Source: Lachnospiraceae bacterium (lineage in GTDB: Bacteria; Bacillota; Clostridia; Lachnospirales; Lachnospiraceae). From it: DNA of 54,059 nt. Each line of letters opens with the position of its first letter. Position 1 is the stretch's first letter. Under the pieces are notes generated by a model. It saw nothing but the letters and a program-made list of their open reading frames with translations, was not told the DNA's origin and ran no database searches. The stretch is from positions 1 to 54,059 of the forward strand of contig QXWW01000020.1 of NCBI GenBank assembly GCA_009911185.1. The letters run 5' to 3'. Shown here one piece after another: positions 7,606 through 17,067 of this stretch. The position numbers were made by a program, and so were the translations under genes.

Positions 7606-10431
7606 CTATTTCTGTGTTTTGTTCTTTGTCTGTGAATTATTATTTTTACCGCTCTTATTACCCTGTGGCGCTTTAATCGTAATCTTCACCTTCTGGGTAT
7701 CGGATTCTGTTTCCACACCGCCCGCATTAATCTCCATACGGGACACTTTGTAACAATAGGTGGTACCCGGCGTTACATTTTTATGCGTATAGTAGGTGCG
7801 GCTTCCATTTACCCGCGCCAGCATCTGATATTCACCGCTGTTGCCTTCCCGGCAATAAATAATGTGCCCGGAAGCTCCGTCGTCTGACATCCATTCCAGA
7901 TTCACATTCTGTTTGTCAGAACTGGACGCGCTCAAAAAATCCACGCGCACAAGCTTCTTTTTATATTCCACAGGGTCGCTGTACTCCCCCTCACTTTTCA
8001 GGGTATTGCTCACTGCCTGCACATAATACTGATAAGTAACTCCCGCGCTCAGTCCTTTATCCGTATATTTCAATTTGTCGGTAGTCCCTACCAACGTGCT
8101 GCTCCTTCCATTGGAACGGTAAATACGGTACAATTCCGCGCCTTTGGTCCGCTTCCATGTCACTCTCGCATAATCTCCCGCCCTGGATACTGTCACTCCG
8201 GCTACTTTGCCAATCTGAAGCCTGACTTCCAGATTCTCGCTGACCGCTCTCTTTTCACCCGCATAAGAACGAACGCGGTATATCACCGTCTCTGTTTTCG
8301 GAGGCAGATTGTTTGACACCTCATAGCTTGTACTATCCGCGCCTTTCAGTCTCTTGACCGTTTTAAATTTCTTCTTCAACGGCTGATAGACGTCGATATA
8401 ATAACCTTTGGCGCCATATACCTTGTCCCAGGCAAGCTTATCTTTTCGAACCAAAGCCTTCGTTTTCTTATCGTATTGAAAAGAAGTTTTGGCAATTCTG
8501 AAATTACCAGGTCTTGTAAAACCTGTTTTTAATTCTGTCTCTGCCGTAGAGAAATAAATCTTTTTCTCATTGTTTTCTTTGTAGGCTTTCACCATAAAGC
8601 AATATCTGGGACCTTCTTTCAGCGGCGCATCTAATTCTAATTGATCCGTTATCTGCAGCAGCTTGTAGGAATCTCCTTCGGTAGCAGACTTATAATACAC
8701 TTCATAGCCTTCTGCATTTGCCGCCGCTTCCCAGGTGATTTTTACGTTCTCTTCCGAGGTCTGCTGCGCGCACACCGCAAAACTTCCCACGGTATTTTTG
8801 GCCCGCACATTTACCATGGGGCTGTAATATTTCTGCCTGGTTTTGGTGTCATAATAAAAGGATTTCACCCGATAGAAATACTGTCTGCCAAACTCTGTAT
8901 TACTGTCCGTATATGTATTGTCCGTCACTTCCGCAATCTGCTTATAAGAACCGTTCCTGCCTTTGCGCAGGATCGTATAGCCCGAAACAAATTCCTTTTT
9001 CCCCTCCATGGAAAACATAACCGCGCCCTCTGCCGTAAGATTTATATTCACTTTAGGCTTAGGCAGCTTAATGGTAATTTCCTCTGAATCGGACAAAGCG
9101 GTGGACACCTCCTGCGTAATATAATCATCCTCTTTAATCACCTGTCTGATCTTGTAATAATTGCTCCCTATTCTGGCGTTACTGTCCGTATAGATATAGG
9201 GCCCGGTCTTTTCCACCTCCACTCTGGCAATACAGGCATAGCTGCTTCTGGCGTCCCTGGCTGCGCGGTATATTTCGTAACAGCCGTTCTGCTCCGCCGT
9301 CCACTTAATATTTACTGCCGGCTTGGAAAAACCCGTATAAAACTTCTCTGCATCCGTACCATAGCTGCTCGTTTCCTTCAGCCTGGTAATAGCGGGTATT
9401 TCAAACTCCCCTTCCAGCAGCGTATCCTGCGCTTCCTCTCCCGGTTCGCCGTTCTCATTATAGGGACTGACTGTAATCAGATAGGAGGCTCCGGCCTGAG
9501 GTGTATATTTAAGAGTAAATTCCTCTTTCGCATAATTTTCTGCAAGCAGTTCGTCATTCATATAAATGTCAACGTATTTGACATTGGTTCCCGCCCAGTT
9601 TATCTTGATTTCTCCCTTTGCCGGCACATATTCCACATCCAGAAGATCGACAACGGCCGCATAGTCATCTACTTCCAATTCTACTGTCTTTTCCGTTCCT
9701 TTTTGCCCGATCTTATTATAAGGGACCACCCTGTAGGTATGTTTACTTAACGGCTGCCAGTCAATATTCATAGAATAAGAATTGCCCTGTACGCCTGTCA
9801 CAACAGGCTCCGCGGCACCGTCCAGATAAATATCCACAGAAGATATTCCGTCGCCGAACCACTCAATAATCAGATACTTCTTCAGCAAATCGTATTCTGC
9901 ATCCAAATCTGTAAAAACGCCCTGTTTGTACGGTATCTCATATTCTTTCTGCTCAGAAGGCGTTCCTGCAATCTTTACGCTGCTGCCTTCTACATTCCTG
10001 ATCTCATAAGGAATCACCTGAAACGTATATTTCTTACCCTCTGCGTCGTCTGGAAGATCATAACTATAGGAAGTATATACTTTCGAATATTCTGTCTGTA
10101 CGGGACGGCCGTCTACAAGAATGTCCACATACGATACCGCATGATTTACCTGATATTTTAAAATCATAACATCCTGCAGCGCATTATACTCCAGCGTAAA
10201 ATCACTAACTGCCGCCTCTGTTTTTAATTCTGGTTTCTCCTGCGGCCCGTCTTCTATATCATCTCCAACGGTATCTTCGTTTCGATCCATAGCCGCTTCC
10301 ATTGCATCCCGCCCGTTATGTACGGCAGTCTGCCCCTGAAACATGCTGTTATTTTCAGCATAGACTACATCATTTCCAAATGAGGAAAAGAAAATAATAC
10401 CTGCTAAGATTAATGAAACATATTTTTTCAT
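7606..10431 (-). CDS. Large secreted protein built of fibronectin type III repeats
   Basis: A 941-residue exported protein. The start MKKYVSLILAGIIFFSSFGNDVVYAEN is a signal peptide with probable cleavage after VYA. The rest consists of about eight or nine FN3-like repeats, each ending in motifs such as GxxYxYxVxAY and TYTDxNTxFGxxYFYRVKSF. The C-terminus is Lys/Asn/Gln-rich and lacks an LPXTG anchor, so it may bind the wall by charge or be released. The ATG at 10431 is favoured (GGAGG 11 bases upstream); a GTG at 10443 would spoil the ribosome site. It has its own promoter (10478-10507), and the thioesterase follows after 18 bases. Its role in the cobalamin cluster is unknown. Confidence 0.85.
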   Translation of the reverse strand: MKKYVSLILAGIIFFSSFGNDVVYAENNSMFQGQTAVHNGRDAMEAAMDRNEDTVGDDIEDGPQEKPELKTEAAVSDFTLEYNALQDVMILKYQVNHAVSYVDILVDGRPVQTEYSKVYTSYSYDLPDDAEGKKYTFQVIPYEIRNVEGSSVKIAGTPSEQKEYEIPYKQGVFTDLDAEYDLLKKYLIIEWFGDGISSVDIYLDGAAEPVVTGVQGNSYSMNIDWQPLSKHTYRVVPYNKIGQKGTEKTVELEVDDYAAVVDLLDVEYVPAKGEIKINWAGTNVKYVDIYMNDELLAENYAKEEFTLKYTPQAGASYLITVSPYNENGEPGEEAQDTLLEGEFEIPAITRLKETSSYGTDAEKFYTGFSKPAVNIKWTAEQNGCYEIYRAARDARSSYACIARVEVEKTGPYIYTDSNARIGSNYYKIRQVIKEDDYITQEVSTALSDSEEITIKLPKPKVNINLTAEGAVMFSMEGKKEFVSGYTILRKGRNGSYKQIAEVTDNTYTDSNTEFGRQYFYRVKSFYYDTKTRQKYYSPMVNVRAKNTVGSFAVCAQQTSEENVKITWEAAANAEGYEVYYKSATEGDSYKLLQITDQLELDAPLKEGPRYCFMVKAYKENNEKKIYFSTAETELKTGFTRPGNFRIAKTSFQYDKKTKALVRKDKLAWDKVYGAKGYYIDVYQPLKKKFKTVKRLKGADSTSYEVSNNLPPKTETVIYRVRSYAGEKRAVSENLEVRLQIGKVAGVTVSRAGDYARVTWKRTKGAELYRIYRSNGRSSTLVGTTDKLKYTDKGLSAGVTYQYYVQAVSNTLKSEGEYSDPVEYKKKLVRVDFLSASSSDKQNVNLEWMSDDGASGHIIYCREGNSGEYQMLARVNGSRTYYTHKNVTPGTTYCYKVSRMEINAGGVETESDTQKVKITIKAPQGNKSGKNNNSQTKNKTQK

Positions 10432-10477
10432 AATACCCGGCACCTCCGAATTTTTTAATTATTTCCCATTCCTCATT

Positions 10478-10507
10478 ATCATAACATAAGTATATGCCCT
10501 GTATCAA
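10478..10507 (-). promoter_or_regulatory. Promoter of the FN3 protein gene
   Basis: On the minus strand TTGATA (10502-10507) and TATGAT (10478-10483) are 18 bases apart, 47 bases before the start codon at 10431. This suggests that FN3, thioesterase, DUF6483-like and cbiA-cobT-cobU-cobS form their own transcription unit. Confidence 0.6.
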
Positions 10508-10533
10508 CAAGGTTTTTCATCATTTCACAAATC

Positions 10534-12387
10534 TTACCTCACCTTTATCTGATACCGTTCCATCCATGCGTTTACCTGTATCAGATAAGCAAGAAGCTGC
10601 GGACCTGCCATCAACTGGCCGTACCAGGGCTTTCCATAATCGGAGGTTCTTAACAGAAATGCTTCCACCTTTCTGCGGTCCAAAAACTGCAGTACCGGGG
10701 AACTGCCGTCCGCCAAAATTTCACGGATCCTGCCTCTCAGCAGATTCTCGTACCCCGGGTCGTACGTCTTTGGATACGGCGACTTTTTGCGAAACAGCAC
10801 TTCTTCCGGCAAAATCCCCTTTCCGGACTGCCGCAGCAGATTTTTTACCACGCCGTCCTTTGCCTTCATTTCCCAGGGAACATTCCACACATACTGCACG
10901 ATCCTGGTATCCGCGAAAGGCACCCTGGCCTCTAACCCGCTGTACATGCTGGTACGGTCCATACGGTTCAAAAGCGTCTGCATAAACCATTTCAGATTCA
11001 GCCAGGAAATCTCTCTTCTTCTCTTCTCCTGGGGACTGTCCGCTTCGCACCTTGGCGTCTCCGCCACAGAACGCTGATAGCTTTCCCGCACATATTCATC
11101 CATACGCAGATATTCCACAAACTCATCTGAGAGCAGCTCTTTCCTCGGGGAAAGATCCATCGTCCAGGGAAACGTCTGCGCCTGAAAACATTCCTCTTTG
11201 TGAAACCAGGGATAACCTCCGAAAATTTCATCTGCACATTCCCCGGTCAGCGTCACTTTATGGCTTTTACTGACCTGAGAACAAAAATACAGCATAGAAG
11301 AATCCACGTCCGCCATAGCCGGCAGGTCATGCGCATTCACAGAATCGTACAATTTCTCAATCTGGTTTGTATTATCGCATTCCAGGAAATGATGTTCGGA
11401 CCCCAGATACTCTGCCATTTTCTCTACATAGGGTCTGTCCTGGGAGGGCTGGAAAGCATTTGCCTTAAAATTTTTCTGATTATCCACAAAATCAAAAGAA
11501 AAGGTCGTCAGCCTTTGTCCCTGTTTTTTCAGCTCCGCTGCACATATGGCAGATACGAGGCTGCTGTCAACGCCCCCGGATAAAAAGGTACAGATCGGCA
11601 CATCGGAAACCATCTGCCGCCGGATGGCATCCTGCACCAGCTCCGACACGGTCTCGATGGTGCGCTCATAACCGTCCGTATGGGGATAGCTCTTAAGCTG
11701 CCAATACACTTTCCTTTGCAGGGCGCGGTTCCTGCCGTAAGTAATATATTCTCCGGGACATACCTCTTTCATGCCTTTGAACACGCCTGTTCCGGGCGTT
11801 CTTGCCGGCCCGATTCCAAAAATCTCATTCAACCCTTCTCTGTCGAGTTCCGCATTGACCGTCGGATACGCGAGAATCCCCTTTGGCTCTGACGCAAAAA
11901 TCAGCTCATGCCCTTTTTTCATATAAAACAGCGGCTTTACTCCCATAGGATCCCGGAACAGGTACAGCGTATCTTCTCTTTCATCGAGAATTGCAAATGC
12001 AAATATGCCATTAAGCTTTCCAGCAATTTCCACACCGTATTCCATAAATCCCAGCAGGATTACTTCCGTATCGCACGACGTTTCAAATGTCCATCCTTTT
12101 TCCTCCAATTCTCTGCGCAGCTCCCTTGCATTATAAAGCTCTCCATTGTATGCAATGGCGCAGGTCCGTTCCCCTCTTTTCCGTACCATAGGCTGGTGCC
12201 CCAAAGACAAATCAATGATGGACAGACGGCTATGGGAAAGCCCGCACTGCCTGCTCAGATAAGTTCCCGCGTCATCCGGCCCTCTCCGGCACAGTTTTTC
12301 ATGCATAGTAACAAGGATGGAACGATAATACGCGCCATCCTTCTCATAATCTCCAGCTCTATGGTAAAATCCTGCAATTCCACACAT
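10534..12387 (-). CDS. asnB: Asparagine synthase (glutamine-hydrolysing)
   Basis: Makes asparagine from aspartate, ATP and glutamine in the cytoplasm. Cys2 of the N-terminal MCGIAGF is the class II glutaminase nucleophile, followed by LSHSRLSIIDLS and IAYNGELYN. The C-terminal synthetase domain has the pyrophosphate loop FLSGGVDSSL near residue 268 and the segment TLTGECADEIFGGY. Full length at 617 residues. The start is supported by AGGAG about 9 bases upstream, and a TATAAT -10 element lies at 12417-12422 on the minus strand. It sits between two cobalamin gene blocks. A role as a free-standing asparagine synthase is the simplest reading, although related amidotransferase folds modify other substrates. 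Confidence 0.93.
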   Translation of the reverse strand: MCGIAGFYHRAGDYEKDGAYYRSILVTMHEKLCRRGPDDAGTYLSRQCGLSHSRLSIIDLSLGHQPMVRKRGERTCAIAYNGELYNARELRRELEEKGWTFETSCDTEVILLGFMEYGVEIAGKLNGIFAFAILDEREDTLYLFRDPMGVKPLFYMKKGHELIFASEPKGILAYPTVNAELDREGLNEIFGIGPARTPGTGVFKGMKEVCPGEYITYGRNRALQRKVYWQLKSYPHTDGYERTIETVSELVQDAIRRQMVSDVPICTFLSGGVDSSLVSAICAAELKKQGQRLTTFSFDFVDNQKNFKANAFQPSQDRPYVEKMAEYLGSEHHFLECDNTNQIEKLYDSVNAHDLPAMADVDSSMLYFCSQVSKSHKVTLTGECADEIFGGYPWFHKEECFQAQTFPWTMDLSPRKELLSDEFVEYLRMDEYVRESYQRSVAETPRCEADSPQEKRRREISWLNLKWFMQTLLNRMDRTSMYSGLEARVPFADTRIVQYVWNVPWEMKAKDGVVKNLLRQSGKGILPEEVLFRKKSPYPKTYDPGYENLLRGRIREILADGSSPVLQFLDRRKVEAFLLRTSDYGKPWYGQLMAGPQLLAYLIQVNAWMERYQIKVR

Positions 12388-12456
12388 CTTATAGCTCCTG
12401 TTTTTCTATTCAGTTCATTATATCGTAGAAGTATAAAAAATATTCCCCGCTGTCTT

Positions 12457-13128
12457 TCACAGCCCGATATCATTTCTGTCTCCATGCAGAATCCGCTCCT
12501 TGTCCGAACGGTCCAGCCCTACAATACTTCCGCTTCTGTCATACTGCGTCAGCAAGTCGGAGTTCTTGGCCAGATGCCTCTGTCCATGCTCCGAAAGAAA
12601 ATCCTGAATTTCTTTTTGATTTCCCCGCTTAAAAATTGCCCGTACCTCCTCCTGAGTGTAAATTGACCAGGCAAGGCTGTCTTTTTCTTCCAAAGGATGG
12701 ATGTTCTGCTTCTCTCTCTTATCCAAAGCCTCCTCGATATGCTCTGCAAGGACTTCTGGAAATTCCGCCTCCCCGGGCGCATCATTCCACACCCGGTCCC
12801 ACAATGACTTCAAAAATGAGACGGCTGTCTCAGCAAATTTGCGGATTTGCTCTACAAAAGCGGTACGCCTCCTATCTCTGACTGCCCGCTCCTGCCCCTG
12901 ATGGGAAATCTCAAGTCTTACTCCGCCTGGCGCCTGCTGTTTCGCTTCCCCGGAAGCTTCTTTTTGTTCCGCCGCTTCTGACGCCTTTTGTTTCTCTCCG
13001 CTTTTTTCGTAAATTACCCCCCGCTGCTCCTGATTCAAATGAAATTCAGAAGATTCCGCCGACTTTCGTTTCTGGCCGCTCACTTTGGTATATTCATAGT
13101 ATTTCTGTCCATTTACTTTATTTACCAT
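12457..13128 (-). CDS. Charged hypothetical protein
   Basis: A 223-residue, very hydrophilic protein without signal peptide or membrane segment. The first about 75 residues are low-complexity (Lys/Glu/Gln/Ala-rich) and probably disordered. The middle contains a helix with FVEQIRKFAETAVSFLKSLW. The C-terminus, with SLAWSIYTQEEVRAIFKRG and a LLTQYDRSGSIVGLD-like stretch, looks like the folded part. I do not know a function. GAGGT lies 4-8 bases before the ATG. It starts only 7 bases after the cbiJ-cbiE-cbiT fusion ends, so it belongs to that operon. Confidence 0.7.
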   Translation of the reverse strand: MVNKVNGQKYYEYTKVSGQKRKSAESSEFHLNQEQRGVIYEKSGEKQKASEAAEQKEASGEAKQQAPGGVRLEISHQGQERAVRDRRRTAFVEQIRKFAETAVSFLKSLWDRVWNDAPGEAEFPEVLAEHIEEALDKREKQNIHPLEEKDSLAWSIYTQEEVRAIFKRGNQKEIQDFLSEHGQRHLAKNSDLLTQYDRSGSIVGLDRSDKERILHGDRNDIGL

Positions 13129-13135
13129 AACTACC

Positions 13136-15169
13136 TCATTTCTGCAAAGTAATCACATACACCGGATTCTGTCCCAGCATCAGGAAATGTCCCCGCAGTT
13201 CCTTTTCCTTTGCCACAGACACATATACAATTTCCTTATGGGAGAACGCCGTATTTCTCATTAGTTCCATTACCTCTCCCAGTGTTTTCAGTGAAATCAC
13301 ATTCAGTACCAGCCTCACGGCGGGATTCTTCTTCCACAGCAAACGGATAATCTCTGAAAGCCTGCCGCCGCTGCCGCCTATAAAGGCATGAGTGGGGGGC
13401 GGAAGCTTCTCCAGAGCCAGCGGCGCTTCTCCCTGCACAATTTCCAGATTTGAAACCCTGTGCTTAAATTTATTCTCCGTAAGCAGCTCTAATGCCTCTG
13501 TCTTTTTTTCTATGGCATACACAGTCCCGTCCGGACAATGCCTGGCGCATTCCACGGCGATGCTTCCGGTTCCGGAACCAATATCATAGACAACGGCGTC
13601 TCTTGTCAATGCCAGCTTTGACAGGGAAATACTGCGTACCTCTTCCTTTGTCATTGGCGCCTTTCCCCGCAAAAACTCCTGATCTGGAATCCCGGATGTA
13701 ACCACAAACTCCGGCTCTTCCTCATTCAGCAGAATCATCGCAGAGACGCCCTCCTTCCTATAATCCAGAAAATCTTGCGGCCTCCCCTCATATATCTCCT
13801 CCTGAGGATAACTGAGCATATAGCCCACATACATCTTTACACGGGAAAATCCATACTGCAATAACCTGCTGCTTACGTTGCGGATTCCTTCCGCCCCGTC
13901 GGTAAGGGCGAATATCTTCCCATGGCTTTGCAGCTTACCAATTAGATTCTGCCGTCTGCCATGGAGACTGAAAAGGGCTAAATTTTCCCAGGATATTCCC
14001 AGCCGGCTGGCAAAATATACCACCGTGGGCACTCCGCAAAGCTGGCGAAGCTTCAGATTATCTGCGTCTTCTTCTCCCGCACCCTCCGCTGTCGTTTCCT
14101 TTCGCTTAAGAAGTTCTTGCCGCAATTTTTTCGCCCCGCTGTAAAAACCCACGTCGCCGGACAAAAGCACTACGATATTGCTGTACTCGCAATGCGCCCG
14201 GATATACGCCGCAATCTCCCCGCTCTGACAGAGGCTTTTCAATGGTTTTCCCATATCTCTTACCGTTTCAAGCATCCGCTCCGCCCCTATAATCAAATCG
14301 GCGTCCTGGCAGGCCTGATATACCTCCCTGGTCATATTGGACAAGCTGCCCATGCCCATACCTGCAAGAACCACCTGCCTTGGCGATTGCCGCTTCTGCC
14401 GCCGCACACCCGTGCGTTTTAAGATTTCCTGCATGGAATATCCGGTTTCCCTGGGACGGCGGATTACCACGACCGCCGCCCCCGTCTCCACTGCCGCTTC
14501 CACTTTTTCTGAAAAACCCCCTGCACGGGAAGTTTCTTTTGTCACCAGCACAGAAGCATGGATTTCCTTCATCATTGCCGCATTCAATTCCCGGCTGAAC
14601 GGTCCCTGCATACAAATAATCTGTTTCCCTTTCAATCCCAGCCTGCGGCAGTTTTCCACCTCCGCTCCCGTCGGCAGGATACGCGCATACAGTCTTGAAA
14701 TATCCTGGATTCCCTTCACGTATTCTGCAAGCTCCTTGCTTCCGGTGGTAAGAAAAATATTACCTTCGGTGCGGTTTAGATACGCCGCGGCCTGTTCCGG
14801 GGAATCTGCATAGGTGATATCCGCCTCCTCAAAATTTTCCGCTTCCCTTTCCTCTTCACGTAACAGGCGCAATACCTCCATCCCTCTGCGTTCACATGCC
14901 TTGGCAATGTTTTTTGACGCTTCCACTGCAAAAGGATGCGTAGCGTCCACCACAAATTCCCACTGCCGTTTCACCAGCAGTTCTTCCATCTGCAAAGCGT
15001 CAAGACGACCTGTCCTCACCTGAAGCAAAGGGCGCTCCCCTTCCTGTTCCATAACTTCCCTTCCATATTCCGTAGCTACGCAGACCGTGACACAGACGCC
15101 GTTTTCGGCAAGCTGTACGGCAAGCTGTCTGCCCTCGCTCGTCCCTGAAAAAACCAATATCTCGCGCAT
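13136..15169 (-). CDS. Fused precorrin-6A reductase / C5,15-methyltransferase / decarboxylase (CbiJ-CbiE-CbiT)
   Basis: A 677-residue protein joining three corrin-ring enzymes. Residues about 1-255 are CbiJ/CobK (ILVFSGTSEGRQLA start, DATHPFAVEASKN, and a C-terminal VVIRRPRE). About 265-465 is CbiE, a tetrapyrrole methyltransferase (VVLAGMGMGSLSNMT, LLSGDVGFYSGA, SLHGR). About 480-677 is CbiT with the Rossmann SAM motif YDIGSGTGSIAVE and FIGGSGG. Two-part CobL-type CbiET fusions are common; the added CbiJ gives three consecutive functions in one chain. I chose the ATG at 15169 for its strong GGAGGAGG site. It lies 43 bases downstream of cbiH. Confidence 0.93.
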   Translation of the reverse strand: MREILVFSGTSEGRQLAVQLAENGVCVTVCVATEYGREVMEQEGERPLLQVRTGRLDALQMEELLVKRQWEFVVDATHPFAVEASKNIAKACERRGMEVLRLLREEEREAENFEEADITYADSPEQAAAYLNRTEGNIFLTTGSKELAEYVKGIQDISRLYARILPTGAEVENCRRLGLKGKQIICMQGPFSRELNAAMMKEIHASVLVTKETSRAGGFSEKVEAAVETGAAVVVIRRPRETGYSMQEILKRTGVRRQKRQSPRQVVLAGMGMGSLSNMTREVYQACQDADLIIGAERMLETVRDMGKPLKSLCQSGEIAAYIRAHCEYSNIVVLLSGDVGFYSGAKKLRQELLKRKETTAEGAGEEDADNLKLRQLCGVPTVVYFASRLGISWENLALFSLHGRRQNLIGKLQSHGKIFALTDGAEGIRNVSSRLLQYGFSRVKMYVGYMLSYPQEEIYEGRPQDFLDYRKEGVSAMILLNEEEPEFVVTSGIPDQEFLRGKAPMTKEEVRSISLSKLALTRDAVVYDIGSGTGSIAVECARHCPDGTVYAIEKKTEALELLTENKFKHRVSNLEIVQGEAPLALEKLPPPTHAFIGGSGGRLSEIIRLLWKKNPAVRLVLNVISLKTLGEVMELMRNTAFSHKEIVYVSVAKEKELRGHFLMLGQNPVYVITLQK

Positions 15170-15212
15170 TTTCCTCCTCCAAATCACCTCTCAGCTCTCT
15201 GTCTTTTATCGT

Positions 15213-15941
15213 TTACAGTCGATATCCTCTGGGCGTCGCCAGCTTCCCGCCGACCTCCCGGGTTTCGCTGTTTCCGATAAATACAGTGGTAAACATATCT
15301 GTCTTCATTTCCCGCAGCTTCGCCAATGTACAAATTCTGCACTCGGTTCCTTCTCTGCCGATATTTCTCACCAAACCACATAAATTATTTGCCTCACGGA
15401 AATCAAGCAGGATGTCGCAAGCACGTTTCAGATAATCCGCGCGTTTCCTGCTGCTGGGATTATAGAGGCAAATGACAAAATCCGCCTCTGCCGCCGCCCG
15501 CAGACGCCGTTCAATCACTTCCCAGGGCGTCAGCAAATCACTGAGGCTGACGACTGCAAAATCATGCATTAACGGCGCGCCCAGACAGGCGGCGCCGCTG
15601 ACCGCCGCGGTCACTCCCGGCACAATCTCTATCTCTACCTGCGGATACTCCTGTCCCAATTCCAGCAAAACCCCGCTCATGCCATAAACGCCCGCGTCAC
15701 CGCTGCAAATCATGGCCGCCGTCCTTCCGGACCGCGCTGTCTCCAGCGCAAGGCGGCAGCGTTCCCTCTCCTGCCGCATCGGGGTCGTGAGAAATTCCTT
15801 TCCGGGAAAATGTTCCCTCACCAAATCCACATACAGGGTATAACCCACAATCACCTGACACTGCTCTAACGTTTTCACGGCACGGACCGTCATCTCCTCA
15901 TAAGCTCCCGGACCCATGCCCACTACATATAATTTATTCAA
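15213..15941 (-). CDS. cbiH: Precorrin-3B C17-methyltransferase
   Basis: SAM-dependent methyltransferase responsible for C17 methylation and ring contraction in the anaerobic pathway. Tetrapyrrole-methylase motifs are VVGMGPGAYEEMTVRA at the start, SGDAGVYGM, EIVPGVTAA and the closing TPRGY typical of CbiH/CobJ. It has 242 residues, full length. The start overlaps the cbiG stop by 8 bases, showing coupling. Confidence 0.94.
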   Translation of the reverse strand: MNKLYVVGMGPGAYEEMTVRAVKTLEQCQVIVGYTLYVDLVREHFPGKEFLTTPMRQERERCRLALETARSGRTAAMICSGDAGVYGMSGVLLELGQEYPQVEIEIVPGVTAAVSGAACLGAPLMHDFAVVSLSDLLTPWEVIERRLRAAAEADFVICLYNPSSRKRADYLKRACDILLDFREANNLCGLVRNIGREGTECRICTLAKLREMKTDMFTTVFIGNSETREVGGKLATPRGYRL

Positions 15942-17067
15942 ATGCCACGCTCCAATCTACCTGTGCTACTGCAAGAGTAATCCCATGTTCCGCTGTTTTT
16001 TTCAGTATCAGTCCATACTCCGGTTCTGACTGTCCCTGGCTTCTTTCCCCTGCCAGCGCCATAACGCACCGCATGGCGGCTCGCTCACACACGTTTCCCA
16101 CGCCCGTAATCTCTGCGACAAATTCAGATTCCGTAAAGGTTCCGGGCAATTGGGCAAGCTCTCCTGCCGAAAACGTGCAAAAGGGAAACTGCCACTTCTC
16201 ACAGAACGCTAAAAGACCTTTCTCCTGCTTTTTCAAATCCACAGACGCCACTGCGCATATACTGTCCCAGGCAAGCCGCCCCTCCTTAAATTTCTCCCGT
16301 ATAAACCGTTCTATTTCTTCCATGGAACTGCCCTTTCTGCAGCCGATTCCCAACGCCAGAACCCTTGGGTGAAGGAAAAGCGTCCGCCCGTCCTGTCTGT
16401 CGTCATGGACGCCCACATGGATTTTATAACGCTCCGTCTCCTTTTTTCTGTCTTCCAGGCGTTCCCCTGTTTCTGCCAGTTCTTGCGGCAGACTGCCGAA
16501 AACCTCTTTCTCACAGAAAAAGCCAATCTGCTCTCCTCTAAGCGCCGCCGCCGAAATTTCCTTTGCCAGCCTGCGGTCTGAGAGAATAAGCCCGTTTTTT
16601 ACTGCAAATACATCTACGGCAAATTTTCCATAAAGATCCGTGGCCGTAGTTATCACTGGAACGGCCGCCAGCTTCCGGGCCAGATAACGGGCGCAGTCAT
16701 TGGCTCCCCCCACATGACCAGATAAAACCGGGATAACAAAACGCCCCATTTCATCAATTGCAAGTACCGCCGGATCTTTATACTTATCCCTGATAAAACC
16801 GGCTGTCAAACGGACCGCAATACCGACAGCTCCCACAAAAATTAACACCTTTGACTGCACAAACGCCTGTCCAACCCATTCTTTCAAAGAACCGGAAACC
16901 TTTTTGCTCTCCTGTACGCTCACGCTTATCCTGTCTTCACGCCGCCCCTGTGCCAGCCATTGCCCGCTTTGGGGACAATCCTCCAAAATGCCTTTTATCT
17001 CTTTCGCCAGACGGCTCCCAGCTTCTGTAAAGCTTATGATACTCACCTGAATTTCCTGCCGCTTCAA
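15934..17067 (-). CDS. cbiG: Cobalt-precorrin-5A hydrolase
   Basis: Opens the delta-lactone of cobalt-precorrin-5A and releases the C20 methyl as acetaldehyde. The family pattern is visible: IIFVGAVGIAVR-like (here VLIFVGAVGIAVRL), then PVLSGHVGGANDCARYLA, then the C-terminal domain beginning LALGIGCRKGSS and ending near GVGNVCERAAM. The 377-residue length matches. It overlaps cbiF by 4 bases (ATGA) and cbiH by 8 bases. Confidence 0.94.
   Translation of the reverse strand: MKRQEIQVSIISFTEAGSRLAKEIKGILEDCPQSGQWLAQGRREDRISVSVQESKKVSGSLKEWVGQAFVQSKVLIFVGAVGIAVRLTAGFIRDKYKDPAVLAIDEMGRFVIPVLSGHVGGANDCARYLARKLAAVPVITTATDLYGKFAVDVFAVKNGLILSDRRLAKEISAAALRGEQIGFFCEKEVFGSLPQELAETGERLEDRKKETERYKIHVGVHDDRQDGRTLFLHPRVLALGIGCRKGSSMEEIERFIREKFKEGRLAWDSICAVASVDLKKQEKGLLAFCEKWQFPFCTFSAGELAQLPGTFTESEFVAEITGVGNVCERAAMRCVMALAGERSQGQSEPEYGLILKKTAEHGITLAVAQVDWSVAFE

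Noticed and set aside
8641-9087. Long plus-strand open frame opposite the FN3 protein gene
   Set aside because: It has no ribosome site and mirrors the codons of a clearly coding minus-strand gene.
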